From the NCBI RefSeq assembly GCF_000336995.1, contig NZ_AOJI01000002.1, forward strand, positions 132,503 through 196,502: 64,000 nucleotides of DNA, written 5' to 3'. Source of the DNA: Halorubrum aidingense JCM 13560. GTDB taxonomy: Archaea; Halobacteriota; Halobacteria; Halobacteriales; Haloferacaceae. This document shows, in pieces, positions 8,323 through 15,979 of this stretch; position 1 is the first letter of the stretch; each line of letters starts with the position of its first letter. A model generated the notes under the pieces. That model did no database searches and had not been told where the DNA came from. It was given only the letters and a program-made list of their open reading frames with translations. The position numbers and the translations under genes are program-made.

Positions 8323-9645
8323 ATGAACGAACCGATCCGAGATCGGCTCGCCAGCGTCCGCCGACGGTTCCACCGCCATCCGGAGCCCGCGTGGCGCGAG
8401 TTCCTCACGACGGCGACCCTCGTCGAGGAGATTCGATCGATCGGCGTCGACGAGCTCGCGATCGGGCCGGACGCGTACGATCCGGCCGACCGAATGGCCG
8501 TTCCCGAGGCGGATCTCGGTCCGTGGATCGACCGCGCTCGCGACCGCGGCGCGGACGGGGAGCTACTCGACCGGATGACCGGCGGCAACACCGGGGCCGT
8601 CGCCGTGCTCGACCGCGGCGAGGGTCCCGCGATCGGCCTTCGCGTCGACATCGACGGGCTGTTCATCGAGGAGTCCACCGACCTGTCCCACGACCCCGTC
8701 GACGAGGGGTTCCGCTCGGAGATCGACGGGACGATGCACGCCTGCGGCCACGACGTCCACATGACGTGGGGGCTCGCGGTCCTCGAAGCGATCGCCGAGA
8801 GCGACTTCGCGGGGCGACTGGTCGTGTTCTTCCAGCCGGCCGAAGAGACCGGCGGCGGCGGCCACCCCATGGCCGAGAGCCGATTCGCGGACGACCTCGA
8901 CTACCTGCTCGCCGTCCACGTCGGTCTGGACCACCCGACCGGCGAGGTGGTCGCCGGGATCGAGAAGCCGCTGGCGATGGCGCACCTGGACGCGGCGATC
9001 GAGGGGACCTCGGCGCACGCCGGGAAGGCCCCGAACGAGGGAGACAACGCGATGCAGGCGATGGGGACGGCGATCGTGAACGCGTACGGGATCCCTCGCC
9101 ACGCCGACGGCATGACGCGCGTCAACGTCGGGAAAGCCGAGGCCGGCACGGCGAGCAACGTCATCGCCGAGCACGCGCACATGGAGGCCGAGGCGCGCGG
9201 CGAGACGACCGAGCTGATGGAGTTCGTGAAAGGCCGGTTCGAGCGTACCGTGCGCGCCGCCGCGACGATGCACGGCTGTCGGGCGACCGTCGACGTGGTG
9301 AGCGAGTCGCCGCGCGCGGACAGCGACCCGGAGCTACAGGCGCTGGTGACCGAGGTCGCCGAGGGCGTCGACGGGGTCGAACGCGTGCTCCCGGCGGCGG
9401 ATTTCGGCGCGAGCGAGGACGCGACGTTCCTGATGGAGCGCGTCCAAGAGGAGGGCGGACTGGCGACGTACCTCATCGTCGGCACCGACCACCCGACGAG
9501 TCACCACACGCCGACGTTCGACGTCGACGAGCGGAGCATCCAGCACGGCGTGGACGTGCTCGTTGGCGCGATCCGCGACCTCGAACGGCGACACCCCGTC
9601 CCCCACGTCGAGGACGAGGCGGCGATCCGCACCGATCAGCGCTGA
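8323..9645 (+). CDS. M20 amidohydrolase, AbgA-like
   Basis: The 440-aa protein follows the M20 peptidase/amidohydrolase pattern of AbgA-type aminoacyl-amide hydrolases. It has FHRHPEPAWREFLTTATLV at 16-34, a LRVDIDGL strand, the metal-ligand motif MHACGHDVH with Cys141, His143 and His146, FFQPAEETGGGG with Glu174/175, a dimerisation domain with GTSAHAGKAPNEGDNA, and a terminal TSHHTPTFD with the last metal His. AbgA removes glutamate from p-aminobenzoyl-glutamate. Within this island an N-acetyl or other N-acyl amino acid such as N-acetyl-diaminobutyrate is a reasonable guess. It is a paralogue of 14402-15682. The ATG at 8323 follows a TATA-like tattatta at leaderless spacing. Confidence 0.85.
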   Translation: MNEPIRDRLASVRRRFHRHPEPAWREFLTTATLVEEIRSIGVDELAIGPDAYDPADRMAVPEADLGPWIDRARDRGADGELLDRMTGGNTGAVAVLDRGEGPAIGLRVDIDGLFIEESTDLSHDPVDEGFRSEIDGTMHACGHDVHMTWGLAVLEAIAESDFAGRLVVFFQPAEETGGGGHPMAESRFADDLDYLLAVHVGLDHPTGEVVAGIEKPLAMAHLDAAIEGTSAHAGKAPNEGDNAMQAMGTAIVNAYGIPRHADGMTRVNVGKAEAGTASNVIAEHAHMEAEARGETTELMEFVKGRFERTVRAAATMHGCRATVDVVSESPRADSDPELQALVTEVAEGVDGVERVLPAADFGASEDATFLMERVQEEGGLATYLIVGTDHPTSHHTPTFDVDERSIQHGVDVLVGAIRDLERRHPVPHVEDEAAIRTDQR

Positions 9646-9647
9646 CG

Positions 9648-10097
9648 GGCTCTGCTGCAACTCTCTTCTTCAGACGGGTTCTGTCTGAAACAGCCGGTCA
9701 GCAGTCTGGAGCCGTTATTTCCAGAACGAGGCACTTGCGAAGCAATATATGAAAGCTATCCAGCCGAGCAAGAGCCCGGCGGTTATCACTACGAAGTCAG
9801 CCAATGTACTCCCAACAATTGAGAGATATCCAATGCCGATCGTCAAGAGTACCAGCGAAACACCGATTAAGAAGTGACATCGGCGTTCAGGCTTCGGCTC
9901 CATGGTTTATGATACCGTAACTGTACAACGCGTCGCCAAATATAGGGAGGCGAATGTCACGCAGAGATAATTACTGATTAACGGCGTAACAGCATTTGAG
10001 CAGAACGCCGCAAACGTCCTCCTTGTGGCAGCTGCTGAATTTTCGCGTTACATTCAGCACGCCGCTTATGTCTATTTTTAAGGGTTTCAACAGGGCC
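9648..10097. mobile_element. IS6-type MITE-like element
   Basis: The segment is bordered by imperfect inverted ends: GGGCTCTGCTGCAACTCT at the left (from 9647) and AGGGTTTCAACAGGGCC at 10081-10097, the latter reading GGCCCTGTTGAAACCCT inward. Twelve of 17 positions agree. The ends resemble IS6-family termini (IS26 begins GGCACTGTTGCAAA). There is no transposase inside, only a 62-codon membrane-protein frame, so it looks like a non-autonomous derivative or a remnant. A similar end occurs alone at 43705-43721 and 54825-54840. Confidence 0.5.
9715..9903 (-). CDS. Small two-helix membrane protein
   Basis: The 62-aa product has a short basic start (EPKPERRCH) and two hydrophobic helices, FLIGVSLVLLTIGIGYLSIV and FVVITAGLLLGWIAFIYCF, ending FASASFWK. 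I do not recognise a family. A TATA-like cctatatttgg lies about 40 bases upstream on the minus strand. The gene sits inside the IR-bordered MITE-like element, so it may be cargo or a chance frame; its amino-acid composition supports a real membrane peptide. Confidence 0.5.
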   Translation of the reverse strand: MEPKPERRCHFLIGVSLVLLTIGIGYLSIVGSTLADFVVITAGLLLGWIAFIYCFASASFWK

Positions 10098-10139
10098 ACC
10101 GGGGGCCAGCCCGGTTGGATCCGAGGACCGACAGCCGGG

Positions 10140-11501
10140 TCAGTCGGCCGTCGCGCTCGCGCTGACCGCGTCGATCGCGTCGAGGAAGATCCCCGTTCCG
10201 AGCGCGATTTCGCGTTCAGTCGCGTCCAGCGGCGGTAACAACCGGATCGTCTTCTTCCCGCAGCCGAGCGTCAGGAGTCCGCGGTCGAGAGACGCCTCGA
10301 CGACCGCGGAGCGACGCTCCGGCGTGTCGAACTCCACGGCGAGCATCAGCCCCTTGCCGCGAACGTCGACGACGGAGTCGGCCGCGTCGTCGCGGAGGAT
10401 CTCTCTCGCCTGACGGCCGCGCCGGGTCGCGTTGGCCAGCAGGTCGTGTTCTCGGATCGCCTCCAGCGTGAACGCGCCCATCATCGAGCCGAGGAGGTCG
10501 CCGCCGCCGAACGTCGAGCCGAGGCGGTTCTTCTCGGTCGGGAAGACGTCCGACCGGGAGATCGTCGCGCCGACGCGCAGCGCCTTCGCGGCCGCGATCA
10601 CGTCCGGCTCGATGGCGTAGTGGTCCGCCGCCCACATCTCGCCCGTCCGGCCGACGCCGGACTGGATCTCGTCGACGACGAGCGGGATGTCGTACTTGTC
10701 GGTGACGGCCGCGACCTCGTCCATGAACGCCTCGCTGGGGAAGCGGTAGCCGCCGACGCCCTGGATCGGTTCGAGCGTCAGGAACGCGATTTCCGACGGG
10801 TCGACGTGGCCGCCCTCGGGTGCGAGCATGCTCCGGAGTTGCGAGTCGCCGCCCGCGAAGAACCCGCAGTCGCAGCTTTCGGCGTCACAGCTGCGATCCG
10901 CACAGAACGGAACCGTCTCGACGCCGCTGATCTCGGGGTACTGACGCGTGTACACGTCTTTGGACTTCGTCAGCGAGAGGGTGCCGAGCGTGCGGCCGTG
11001 GAAGCTCCCGGCGAAGGCGACGCCGTACTTCGCGGGGGCGCGGTAGTCGTGCGTGATCTTCATCGCGTTCTCCATCGCCTCGGCACCGGAGTTCGAGAGG
11101 AACACCGTGTCCATCCCGTAGTGGCTGGTGACGTCGGTCAGCCGGTCCATGAGGTGGCTCGATCCGGGGAAGTCGGCCTCCGTCGGGTCCGGACCGGCAC
11201 CGAAGTACATGTCTTGGCCGGCGATCTTCATCGGCTCGACGAGGTCGAACTCGCGCAGCTTCGAGAGCACCTTCTCGTTGTTGTAGCCGAGCGGCGCGGC
11301 GCCGATGTGACAGGTGAAATCGAGGAGGACGTTGCCGTCGACGTCCGTGACGAACGGTCCGTCGGCCTCGCGGGTCACGTCCCAGACGAACTCGTGGGAG
11401 TATTCGCTGGGGGCGGCGTGCCGCTGGTGGAATTCGACCCAGCGCTCCGCGTTCGGGCCCGGCAGCGCGTCCGCGGTGGGTTCCGCCGTGTCCCTATTCA
11501 T
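10140..11501 (-). CDS. Class III aminotransferase with four-Cys insert
   Basis: The 453-aa PLP enzyme has the class III segments FLSNSGAEAMENAMK (134-148), GSFHGRTLGTLSLT (165-178), VVDEIQSGVGRTGEMW with Asp277, and Schiff-base Lys306 in IAAAKALRVG. It reads like haloarchaeal GabT/acetylornithine-type transaminases. Between about 200 and 212 four cysteines occur as C-x4-C-x4-C-x-C, which could bind a metal. The promoter is well defined: a TATA-like ttttaat about 27 bases upstream of the ATG at 11501, with a TGTGTACA site between, as expected for a repressor over a leaderless start. With the 2643 gene it provides two candidate diaminobutyrate or omega-amino-acid transaminases in the island. 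Confidence 0.85.
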   Translation of the reverse strand: MNRDTAEPTADALPGPNAERWVEFHQRHAAPSEYSHEFVWDVTREADGPFVTDVDGNVLLDFTCHIGAAPLGYNNEKVLSKLREFDLVEPMKIAGQDMYFGAGPDPTEADFPGSSHLMDRLTDVTSHYGMDTVFLSNSGAEAMENAMKITHDYRAPAKYGVAFAGSFHGRTLGTLSLTKSKDVYTRQYPEISGVETVPFCADRSCDAESCDCGFFAGGDSQLRSMLAPEGGHVDPSEIAFLTLEPIQGVGGYRFPSEAFMDEVAAVTDKYDIPLVVDEIQSGVGRTGEMWAADHYAIEPDVIAAAKALRVGATISRSDVFPTEKNRLGSTFGGGDLLGSMMGAFTLEAIREHDLLANATRRGRQAREILRDDAADSVVDVRGKGLMLAVEFDTPERRSAVVEASLDRGLLTLGCGKKTIRLLPPLDATEREIALGTGIFLDAIDAVSASATAD

Positions 11502-11520
11502 ACACAGTTTATGTGTACAG
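11502..11520 (-). promoter_or_regulatory. TGTGTACA operator between TATA and start
   Basis: ACACAG (11502-11507) and TGTGTACAG (11512-11520) lie directly before the ATG at 11501 and downstream of the probable TATA box (about 11526-11535). A protein bound here would overlap the transcription start, so repression is the simplest reading. Confidence 0.5.
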
Positions 11521-11570
11521 TATCCATTAAAACTTGGTATGAAAACCGCGAAGATCGGACGCGACGAGCC

Positions 11571-13268
11571 TCAGTCGTCGTCCGACTCGATCGATCCGAC
11601 CGAACTGGACCGGGAATCGGCGTCACGAGACGATCCGTACAGCACCGTCTCGTCCTGTAAGAGCACTTGGTCGTAGTTCTCGCCGAAGTCCTTGATCAGC
11701 GAGAGCATCGCGAGGAAGCAGACGAAGGCGAACGGCGTCCCGGTGATGATCGCCGCCTGCTGGAGCGTGTTCGCGCTGCCGGTACCGCCGAGGATCATCA
11801 GGATGGCCGCGGTCATCCCGAGGACGACGCCCCAGAAGATGCGGTTGATGTTCGACGGCTTCGCTTTCCCGCCGGTGGTCATCATCGAGACGGCCAGCGT
11901 CGAGGAGTCCGCCGACGTGACGAAGAACGTCGTCACGAGGATCATGAACGCGTAGATCAGCACGGACCCGATCGGGATCGTCATCGACGTTCCCCCGAGG
12001 TTCAACGAGAAGTTGAGCGCCTCGAAGAGGATGAACCCGGACACCTCCGCACCGGCCTCGCCGGACATCACCGCGCTGAAATCGGCGACGCCGTTGTGCT
12101 GCGCCCAGACCGCGGTGCCGCCGACGAAGGTGAACCACGGGATGGTGGCCCCGGAGGTCGCGACGATTCCCGTGAACGCGACCTCCCGGACGGTCCGGCC
12201 CTTGGAGATCCGAGCGATAAACAGCCCGGCGAACGGCGACCACGAGAGCGCCCACGCCCAGTAGAACACCGTCCAGGCGTTGACCCAACCGGTCGCGCTC
12301 GCGTCGCCCGACCCCATCGGTCCGGCGCCGGTGAAGAGACTCATCGAGACGAAGTCGGTTATCATGCCACCGAACGCCTGCGTGCCGAGCAGCACGAGGA
12401 ACAGCGTCGGCCCCACGACGAACGTCGCGAGCATGAGCGCGACGAAAAGCACCATGTTGAAATTCGAGAGCCGACGGATCCCCTTGTCGACCCCGAGCAC
12501 CATCGAGGTCGTGAACAGCAGGGTCATCATCGTGACGACGAGTAGAATCCCGATATCGCCCATGTTGATCCCCCACTGGTAGTCGAGCCCGGTGACGAAC
12601 TGGCTCCCGATGAACCCGAGCGACGTGGCGACGCCGCCGATCGTCGCGAAGACGGCGAGGATGTCGACAACTTTCGCGAGCGGACCGTCGAGGTTCTCGG
12701 CACCGAGGATCGGCGTGAGCGCTGAGGAGACGCGCAGCGGGACGTTCTCGTAGTTGTACGCGAAGTAGCCGATCGCGATGCCCATGATCGTGAACACCGC
12801 GAGCTGCGGCAGCGCCCAGTGGAACAGCGTCTGCTGGACGGCGACCGTCATCGCCTCGGCCGTGCCCCCCTCGACGTTACTGAAGAGGGGCGAGGGGCTG
12901 TCGTAGTAGAACAGCGCCTCGGTCGGCCCCCAGAATACGACGCCCGCCGCGAACCCCGCGGAGTACAGCATCGCGAAAAAGGACAGGAAGCTGTACTCCG
13001 GCGGCTCGTCACCGAGTTTGATCCCGCCCCACGGCCCCACGATCAAAAAGAGGAGGAACAACACGATCAGGAACACGATCAACATCATCGCCCAGTTGAA
13101 CGCCCCGAGCAACTGGTTGTTCAGTGAAGAGATTCCGCTCTCGACGGCGGACGGACTGACGAAGAACGCGACGATCACGCCCAGAGTCAACAGGGCGCCG
13201 AACGCGAACACGAGCGGATCGATCTCGTCCCGGAACTCCTCGATCATGCCCGGTTCAGAGCCGCTCAT
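11571..13268 (-). CDS. BCCT family betaine/ectoine-type transporter
   Basis: The 565-aa protein has twelve predicted membrane helices, starting at DPLVFAFGALLTLGVIVAFF and ending at PFAFVCFLAMLSLI. It carries the BCCT signature in helix 8 (WTVFYWAWALSWSPFAGLF, then IARISKGRTVREV) and the helix 3-4 segments GFAAGVVFWGPTEALFYY and HWALPQLAVFTIMGI. The acidic C-terminal tail (residues 530-565) is hydrophilic and could be regulatory. BCCT carriers import glycine betaine, choline, carnitine or ectoine with Na+ or H+. The location next to a DoeA-like hydrolase favours ectoine or hydroxyectoine as one substrate. A GTGTACAC palindrome and an 8-bp inverted repeat lie upstream. Confidence 0.9.
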   Translation of the reverse strand: MSGSEPGMIEEFRDEIDPLVFAFGALLTLGVIVAFFVSPSAVESGISSLNNQLLGAFNWAMMLIVFLIVLFLLFLIVGPWGGIKLGDEPPEYSFLSFFAMLYSAGFAAGVVFWGPTEALFYYDSPSPLFSNVEGGTAEAMTVAVQQTLFHWALPQLAVFTIMGIAIGYFAYNYENVPLRVSSALTPILGAENLDGPLAKVVDILAVFATIGGVATSLGFIGSQFVTGLDYQWGINMGDIGILLVVTMMTLLFTTSMVLGVDKGIRRLSNFNMVLFVALMLATFVVGPTLFLVLLGTQAFGGMITDFVSMSLFTGAGPMGSGDASATGWVNAWTVFYWAWALSWSPFAGLFIARISKGRTVREVAFTGIVATSGATIPWFTFVGGTAVWAQHNGVADFSAVMSGEAGAEVSGFILFEALNFSLNLGGTSMTIPIGSVLIYAFMILVTTFFVTSADSSTLAVSMMTTGGKAKPSNINRIFWGVVLGMTAAILMILGGTGSANTLQQAAIITGTPFAFVCFLAMLSLIKDFGENYDQVLLQDETVLYGSSRDADSRSSSVGSIESDDD

Positions 13269-13330
13269 CAGGAGACACCCCCACGACGGTGACGGCTGCT
13301 TGATCCACGGTGCCTCCGTCGATCGAGTAC

Positions 13331-13349
13331 CATGCTACGAGGTAGCATG
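13331..13349. promoter_or_regulatory. Perfect 8-bp inverted repeat upstream of BCCT gene
   Basis: CATGCTAC, a 3-base spacer GAG, and GTAGCATG form a perfect palindrome 63-81 bases before the transporter start and 15 bases from the GTGTACAC site. There is no following T-run, so it looks like an operator rather than a terminator. Confidence 0.45.
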
Positions 13350-13364
13350 CGCTGTGGATCGATG

Positions 13365-13372
13365 GTGTACAC
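13365..13372. promoter_or_regulatory. GTGTACAC palindrome upstream of BCCT gene
   Basis: This is the same perfect palindrome as at 2579-2586, about 97 bases upstream of the transporter ATG at 13268. Confidence 0.5.
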
Positions 13373-13663
13373 AATAAACGTTTCTCAACATGCGATATTC
13401 TATACGAATCCCGTAGATTGTATAGACGATCAACATGATGGGTAGCTAATATCTGCTCGAGGGATATTTACAGAGATGATCGCGAGATATTGGGCAATTG
13501 CCGAGAAACGTTCGAAATCGGCCCGACCGTCCAACCGATTCACATCGATACTCGGGCAGCGCCGAACCGATATCTAGTTCGGACCACCGCGGAGGGCCGG
13601 TCGGCGGAGACCTGCTCGTCATCGATATTCGTTACCGGGCAGGATCGGTCCGTCCCGCGCCGA

Positions 13664-14311
13664 TCAGTTCGTCAGCTCTTCGAGCGTGCGCTCGTGGGAG
13701 GCGGCGCTCTCCGTCAGCCGTTCGGCGAACTCGTCGACGCGCTCTTTGATCTCCTCGCCGGCTTCCTCCGGCGAGAACGACTCCGACATGGTCAGCAGGC
13801 GGACGAACGCGCGGAGCTCTTCGTCGGTCAGCTCGGCGAACTCGTCGTTTTCGAGCTTCTCGACCACGTCGTCGACGTCGATCTGCCCGACCGGTTCGAC
13901 GTTGAACTCCACGTTGACCATGCGGTAGTTCGACCCGGCGAGCCGCTGTTCCGCCTTCCCGACGCCCTCCGAGAGCATGTCCTTGAACGGCGTGTGGTAC
14001 CCCATCGTCCCGAGGTGGAGGAACGCGAGCATGTCGGTGATCCCCTGCGTGTACGCCTCGCGGTCCTCGTCGGCCGGGTCGAACACCGTCTTCCGGTCGC
14101 GCTCTTCGAGACACTCGAACAGGATACTGAAATCGAGGATCGCGTTCCTGACGCGGCGTCGGATCCGGTTCCGCTTCTGTTTCCGCGAGTGATCCGTGTA
14201 ATCCGTCTTCCGTCCGAGCAGAAAGTCACGGTCGGACGGAGTGAGGATTCCGCGAGGCCGGTCCGACTCGGCCGCCGCCTCCAGCGACTCCGGCACGTCG
14301 TTCTGGCTCAT
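13664..14311 (-). CDS. Conserved-looking haloarchaeal protein of unknown function
   Basis: The 215-aa soluble, charged protein starts MSQNDVPES. It has a motif ILTPSDRDFLLGRKTDYTDH at about 22-41, a strongly basic segment HSRKQKRNRIRRRVRNAILD at 41-60, and a helical acidic C terminus with two long amphipathic helices (FAELTDEELRAFVRLLTM and EEAGEEIKERVDEFAERLTE). The opening motif recurs in haloarchaeal proteins of unknown function that I cannot name. The basic stretch could contact nucleic acid, so a regulator of the island is possible but unproven. It has a GTACACAG site only two bases before the ATG at 14311, with a TTAAT about 26 bases upstream, matching the layout at 11501. Confidence 0.75.
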   Translation of the reverse strand: MSQNDVPESLEAAAESDRPRGILTPSDRDFLLGRKTDYTDHSRKQKRNRIRRRVRNAILDFSILFECLEERDRKTVFDPADEDREAYTQGITDMLAFLHLGTMGYHTPFKDMLSEGVGKAEQRLAGSNYRMVNVEFNVEPVGQIDVDDVVEKLENDEFAELTDEELRAFVRLLTMSESFSPEEAGEEIKERVDEFAERLTESAASHERTLEELTN

Positions 14312-14312
14312 G

Positions 14313-14320
14313 GTACACAG
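14313..14320 (-). promoter_or_regulatory. GTACACAG operator-like site
   Basis: This 8-bp copy of the island half-site lies immediately before the start of the 215-aa gene and downstream of its probable TATA (about 14335-14340). Confidence 0.5.
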
Positions 14321-14401
14321 AGCGGGTGCCACCGGATTAACAGTACTGATCCCACCAACGATCGTCGCCGAGAGCCCCGTATTTTTCCGGTCTGCGACCC
14401 G

Positions 14402-15682
14402 CTACGGCCGACGACGCGAGAGTTCCACGATCGTATCCGACAGCAGCGAGACGCCGATGTCCAGGCTCGCTTCGTCGATGTCGAACGTCGGCGTGTGATG
14501 GCTCGTCGGGTGGTCGGTGCCGACGAGCACGTACGAGGCCAACCCGCCGGCGTCTTGGACCCGCTGCATCAGGTACGTTCCGTCTTCGCTCGCGCCGAAC
14601 TCCTCGGTCGGGATCACGCGCTCGACGCCGTCGGTGTCCCACGCCACGTTTCCGACGACCTCTCGGAGCGCCGGGTGGCTGTCGACGCACGGCGACTCGC
14701 TGATCACGTGCGGCGTGACATCGCAGTCGTGTAGCTCGGCGGCGGCGTAGAGTACCCGTTCGAGTTCGGTGCGCGCGTACGTCATCAGCGCGGTCGTCTC
14801 GCCGCGGACCTCGGCTTCGATCGTCACCTCCTCGGCGATGACGTTGCTCGCCGATCCCCCCTCGATCCGCCCGACGTTCACCCGCGTCGCCCCGTCCCGG
14901 TGGCGGGGAATCCCGTACGCGTTCTGGATCGCGACCGCGGCCGCCTGCATCGCGTTCGCCCCCTCGTTCGGCGCCTTCCCCGCGTGTGCACTCGCACCCT
15001 CGAACGTCGCCGTCAGGTGCGCCATCGCCAGCGGGCTTTCCACGCCGGCGACGACCTCGCCCGTCGGGTGCCCCAGTCCGACGTGGAGCGCGAACAGGTA
15101 GTCGACGCCGTCGAGGTGGCCGCTCTCGGCCATCGCCTTCCCACCGCCGGAGAGCTCCTCTGCCGGCTGGAAGAACACTTTGACCGTCCCCTCGAACGCG
15201 CTCTCCGAGACCGCGTCCAGCGTCCCGAGCGCGATCGCGAGGTGCGCGTCGTGGCCGCAGGCGTGCATGTACCCCTCGTGTTCGGACCGGAACCCCTCCG
15301 ACGCCGGCCGGTGGTCGTCCTCCGCGGACTCCCCGATAGAGATCGCGTCGAGATCGACGCGAAGCCCGATGCACGGCCCCTCGCCTTGCGAGAGCGTCGC
15401 CACGACGCCGGTGTGTCCGCCCGCGGTGCGATCGAGGAGGTCGTCGCTGACCCCGGCACGACGGGCGCGGTCGAGCCACGGTCGGATCTCGTCGTCGTCC
15501 GGGACGGCCATCCGTTCGTCGGTCGCGAGCGCCTCGCGGCCGATAGCGATCTCGTCGACGCCGATCCGCTCGAGCTCCTCGACGACGCGGGCGGTCGTTC
15601 GAAACTCGCGCCATCCCGGCTCCGGATGCCGGTGGAACGCCCGTCGGAGTTCTGTCAGTCTGGCTCGCGCATCGTGGGACAT
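14402..15682 (-). CDS. M20 amidohydrolase, AbgA-like paralogue
   Basis: The 426-aa paralogue of the 8323 gene has the same layout: FHRHPEPGWREFRTTARVV, a LRVDLDAI strand, metal motif MHACGHDAH with Cys142, His144 and His147, FFQPAEELSGGGKAM, GASAHAGKAPNEGANAMQ and terminal TSHHTPTFDIDEASL. The residues around the active centre are the same, but the acidic loop after the DID/DLD strand differs (ESAEDDHRPASEG versus ESTDLSHDPVDEG), hinting at a different acyl or amino-acid preference. I chose the ATG at 15682, about 30 bases after a TATA-like gattaagtg; an in-frame ATG at 15718 would add 12 residues. Only a partial CTGTAC half-site (15750-15755) is visible upstream. Confidence 0.85.
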   Translation of the reverse strand: MSHDARARLTELRRAFHRHPEPGWREFRTTARVVEELERIGVDEIAIGREALATDERMAVPDDDEIRPWLDRARRAGVSDDLLDRTAGGHTGVVATLSQGEGPCIGLRVDLDAISIGESAEDDHRPASEGFRSEHEGYMHACGHDAHLAIALGTLDAVSESAFEGTVKVFFQPAEELSGGGKAMAESGHLDGVDYLFALHVGLGHPTGEVVAGVESPLAMAHLTATFEGASAHAGKAPNEGANAMQAAAVAIQNAYGIPRHRDGATRVNVGRIEGGSASNVIAEEVTIEAEVRGETTALMTYARTELERVLYAAAELHDCDVTPHVISESPCVDSHPALREVVGNVAWDTDGVERVIPTEEFGASEDGTYLMQRVQDAGGLASYVLVGTDHPTSHHTPTFDIDEASLDIGVSLLSDTIVELSRRRP

Positions 15683-15979
15683 CGTTGCGGGCTCAAAGCG
15701 GTCGGGACACTTAATCATGGCATCCGTTTCGACGCGATCGACGGGGGTTCTGTACGCTGGGAGTCTCGATTCCCGGCCCGCGAAGGCGAGGTGCGAGTTC
15801 GTACGCCCTTGGCCGGCACGGAAGGAGGTGAGCCCGACCAGCAAGGGGCTGCCACGGGATGCCGCCCTCTGCCTGCAAGAGCGCCTCAATTGCTGTCATC
15901 CGATCACGGTTGATCGTCGGCGATAACGGGAACCGTACTACTATGTGGCCCCCACGAGGACCCCAACACAGTTGATTCG
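15683..15979. other. Divergent intergenic region
   Basis: This gap of about 300 bases lies between the amidohydrolase (minus) and the SLC13 permease (plus). It holds the amidohydrolase promoter near 15710. I see no conserved gene or repeat in the rest. Confidence 0.5.

Larger units (their letters stand above)
13269..13663. other. Regulatory spacer upstream of BCCT gene
   Basis: This 395-base gap has no gene. It contains the BCCT promoter elements (inverted repeat 13331-13349, GTGTACAC 13365-13372). It also has a second inverted repeat, TCTATAC (13399-13405) with GTATAGA (13420-13426), and an A/T-rich area (13440-13490) downstream of which the 13664 gene ends. Confidence 0.6.

Noticed and set aside
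15760..15900. Possible tRNA or rRNA fragment near ctcgattcccgg and ggaaggaggtg
   Set aside because: Arms do not fold with a 7-base T-loop and the anti-SD-like word is isolated; chance match is more likely.
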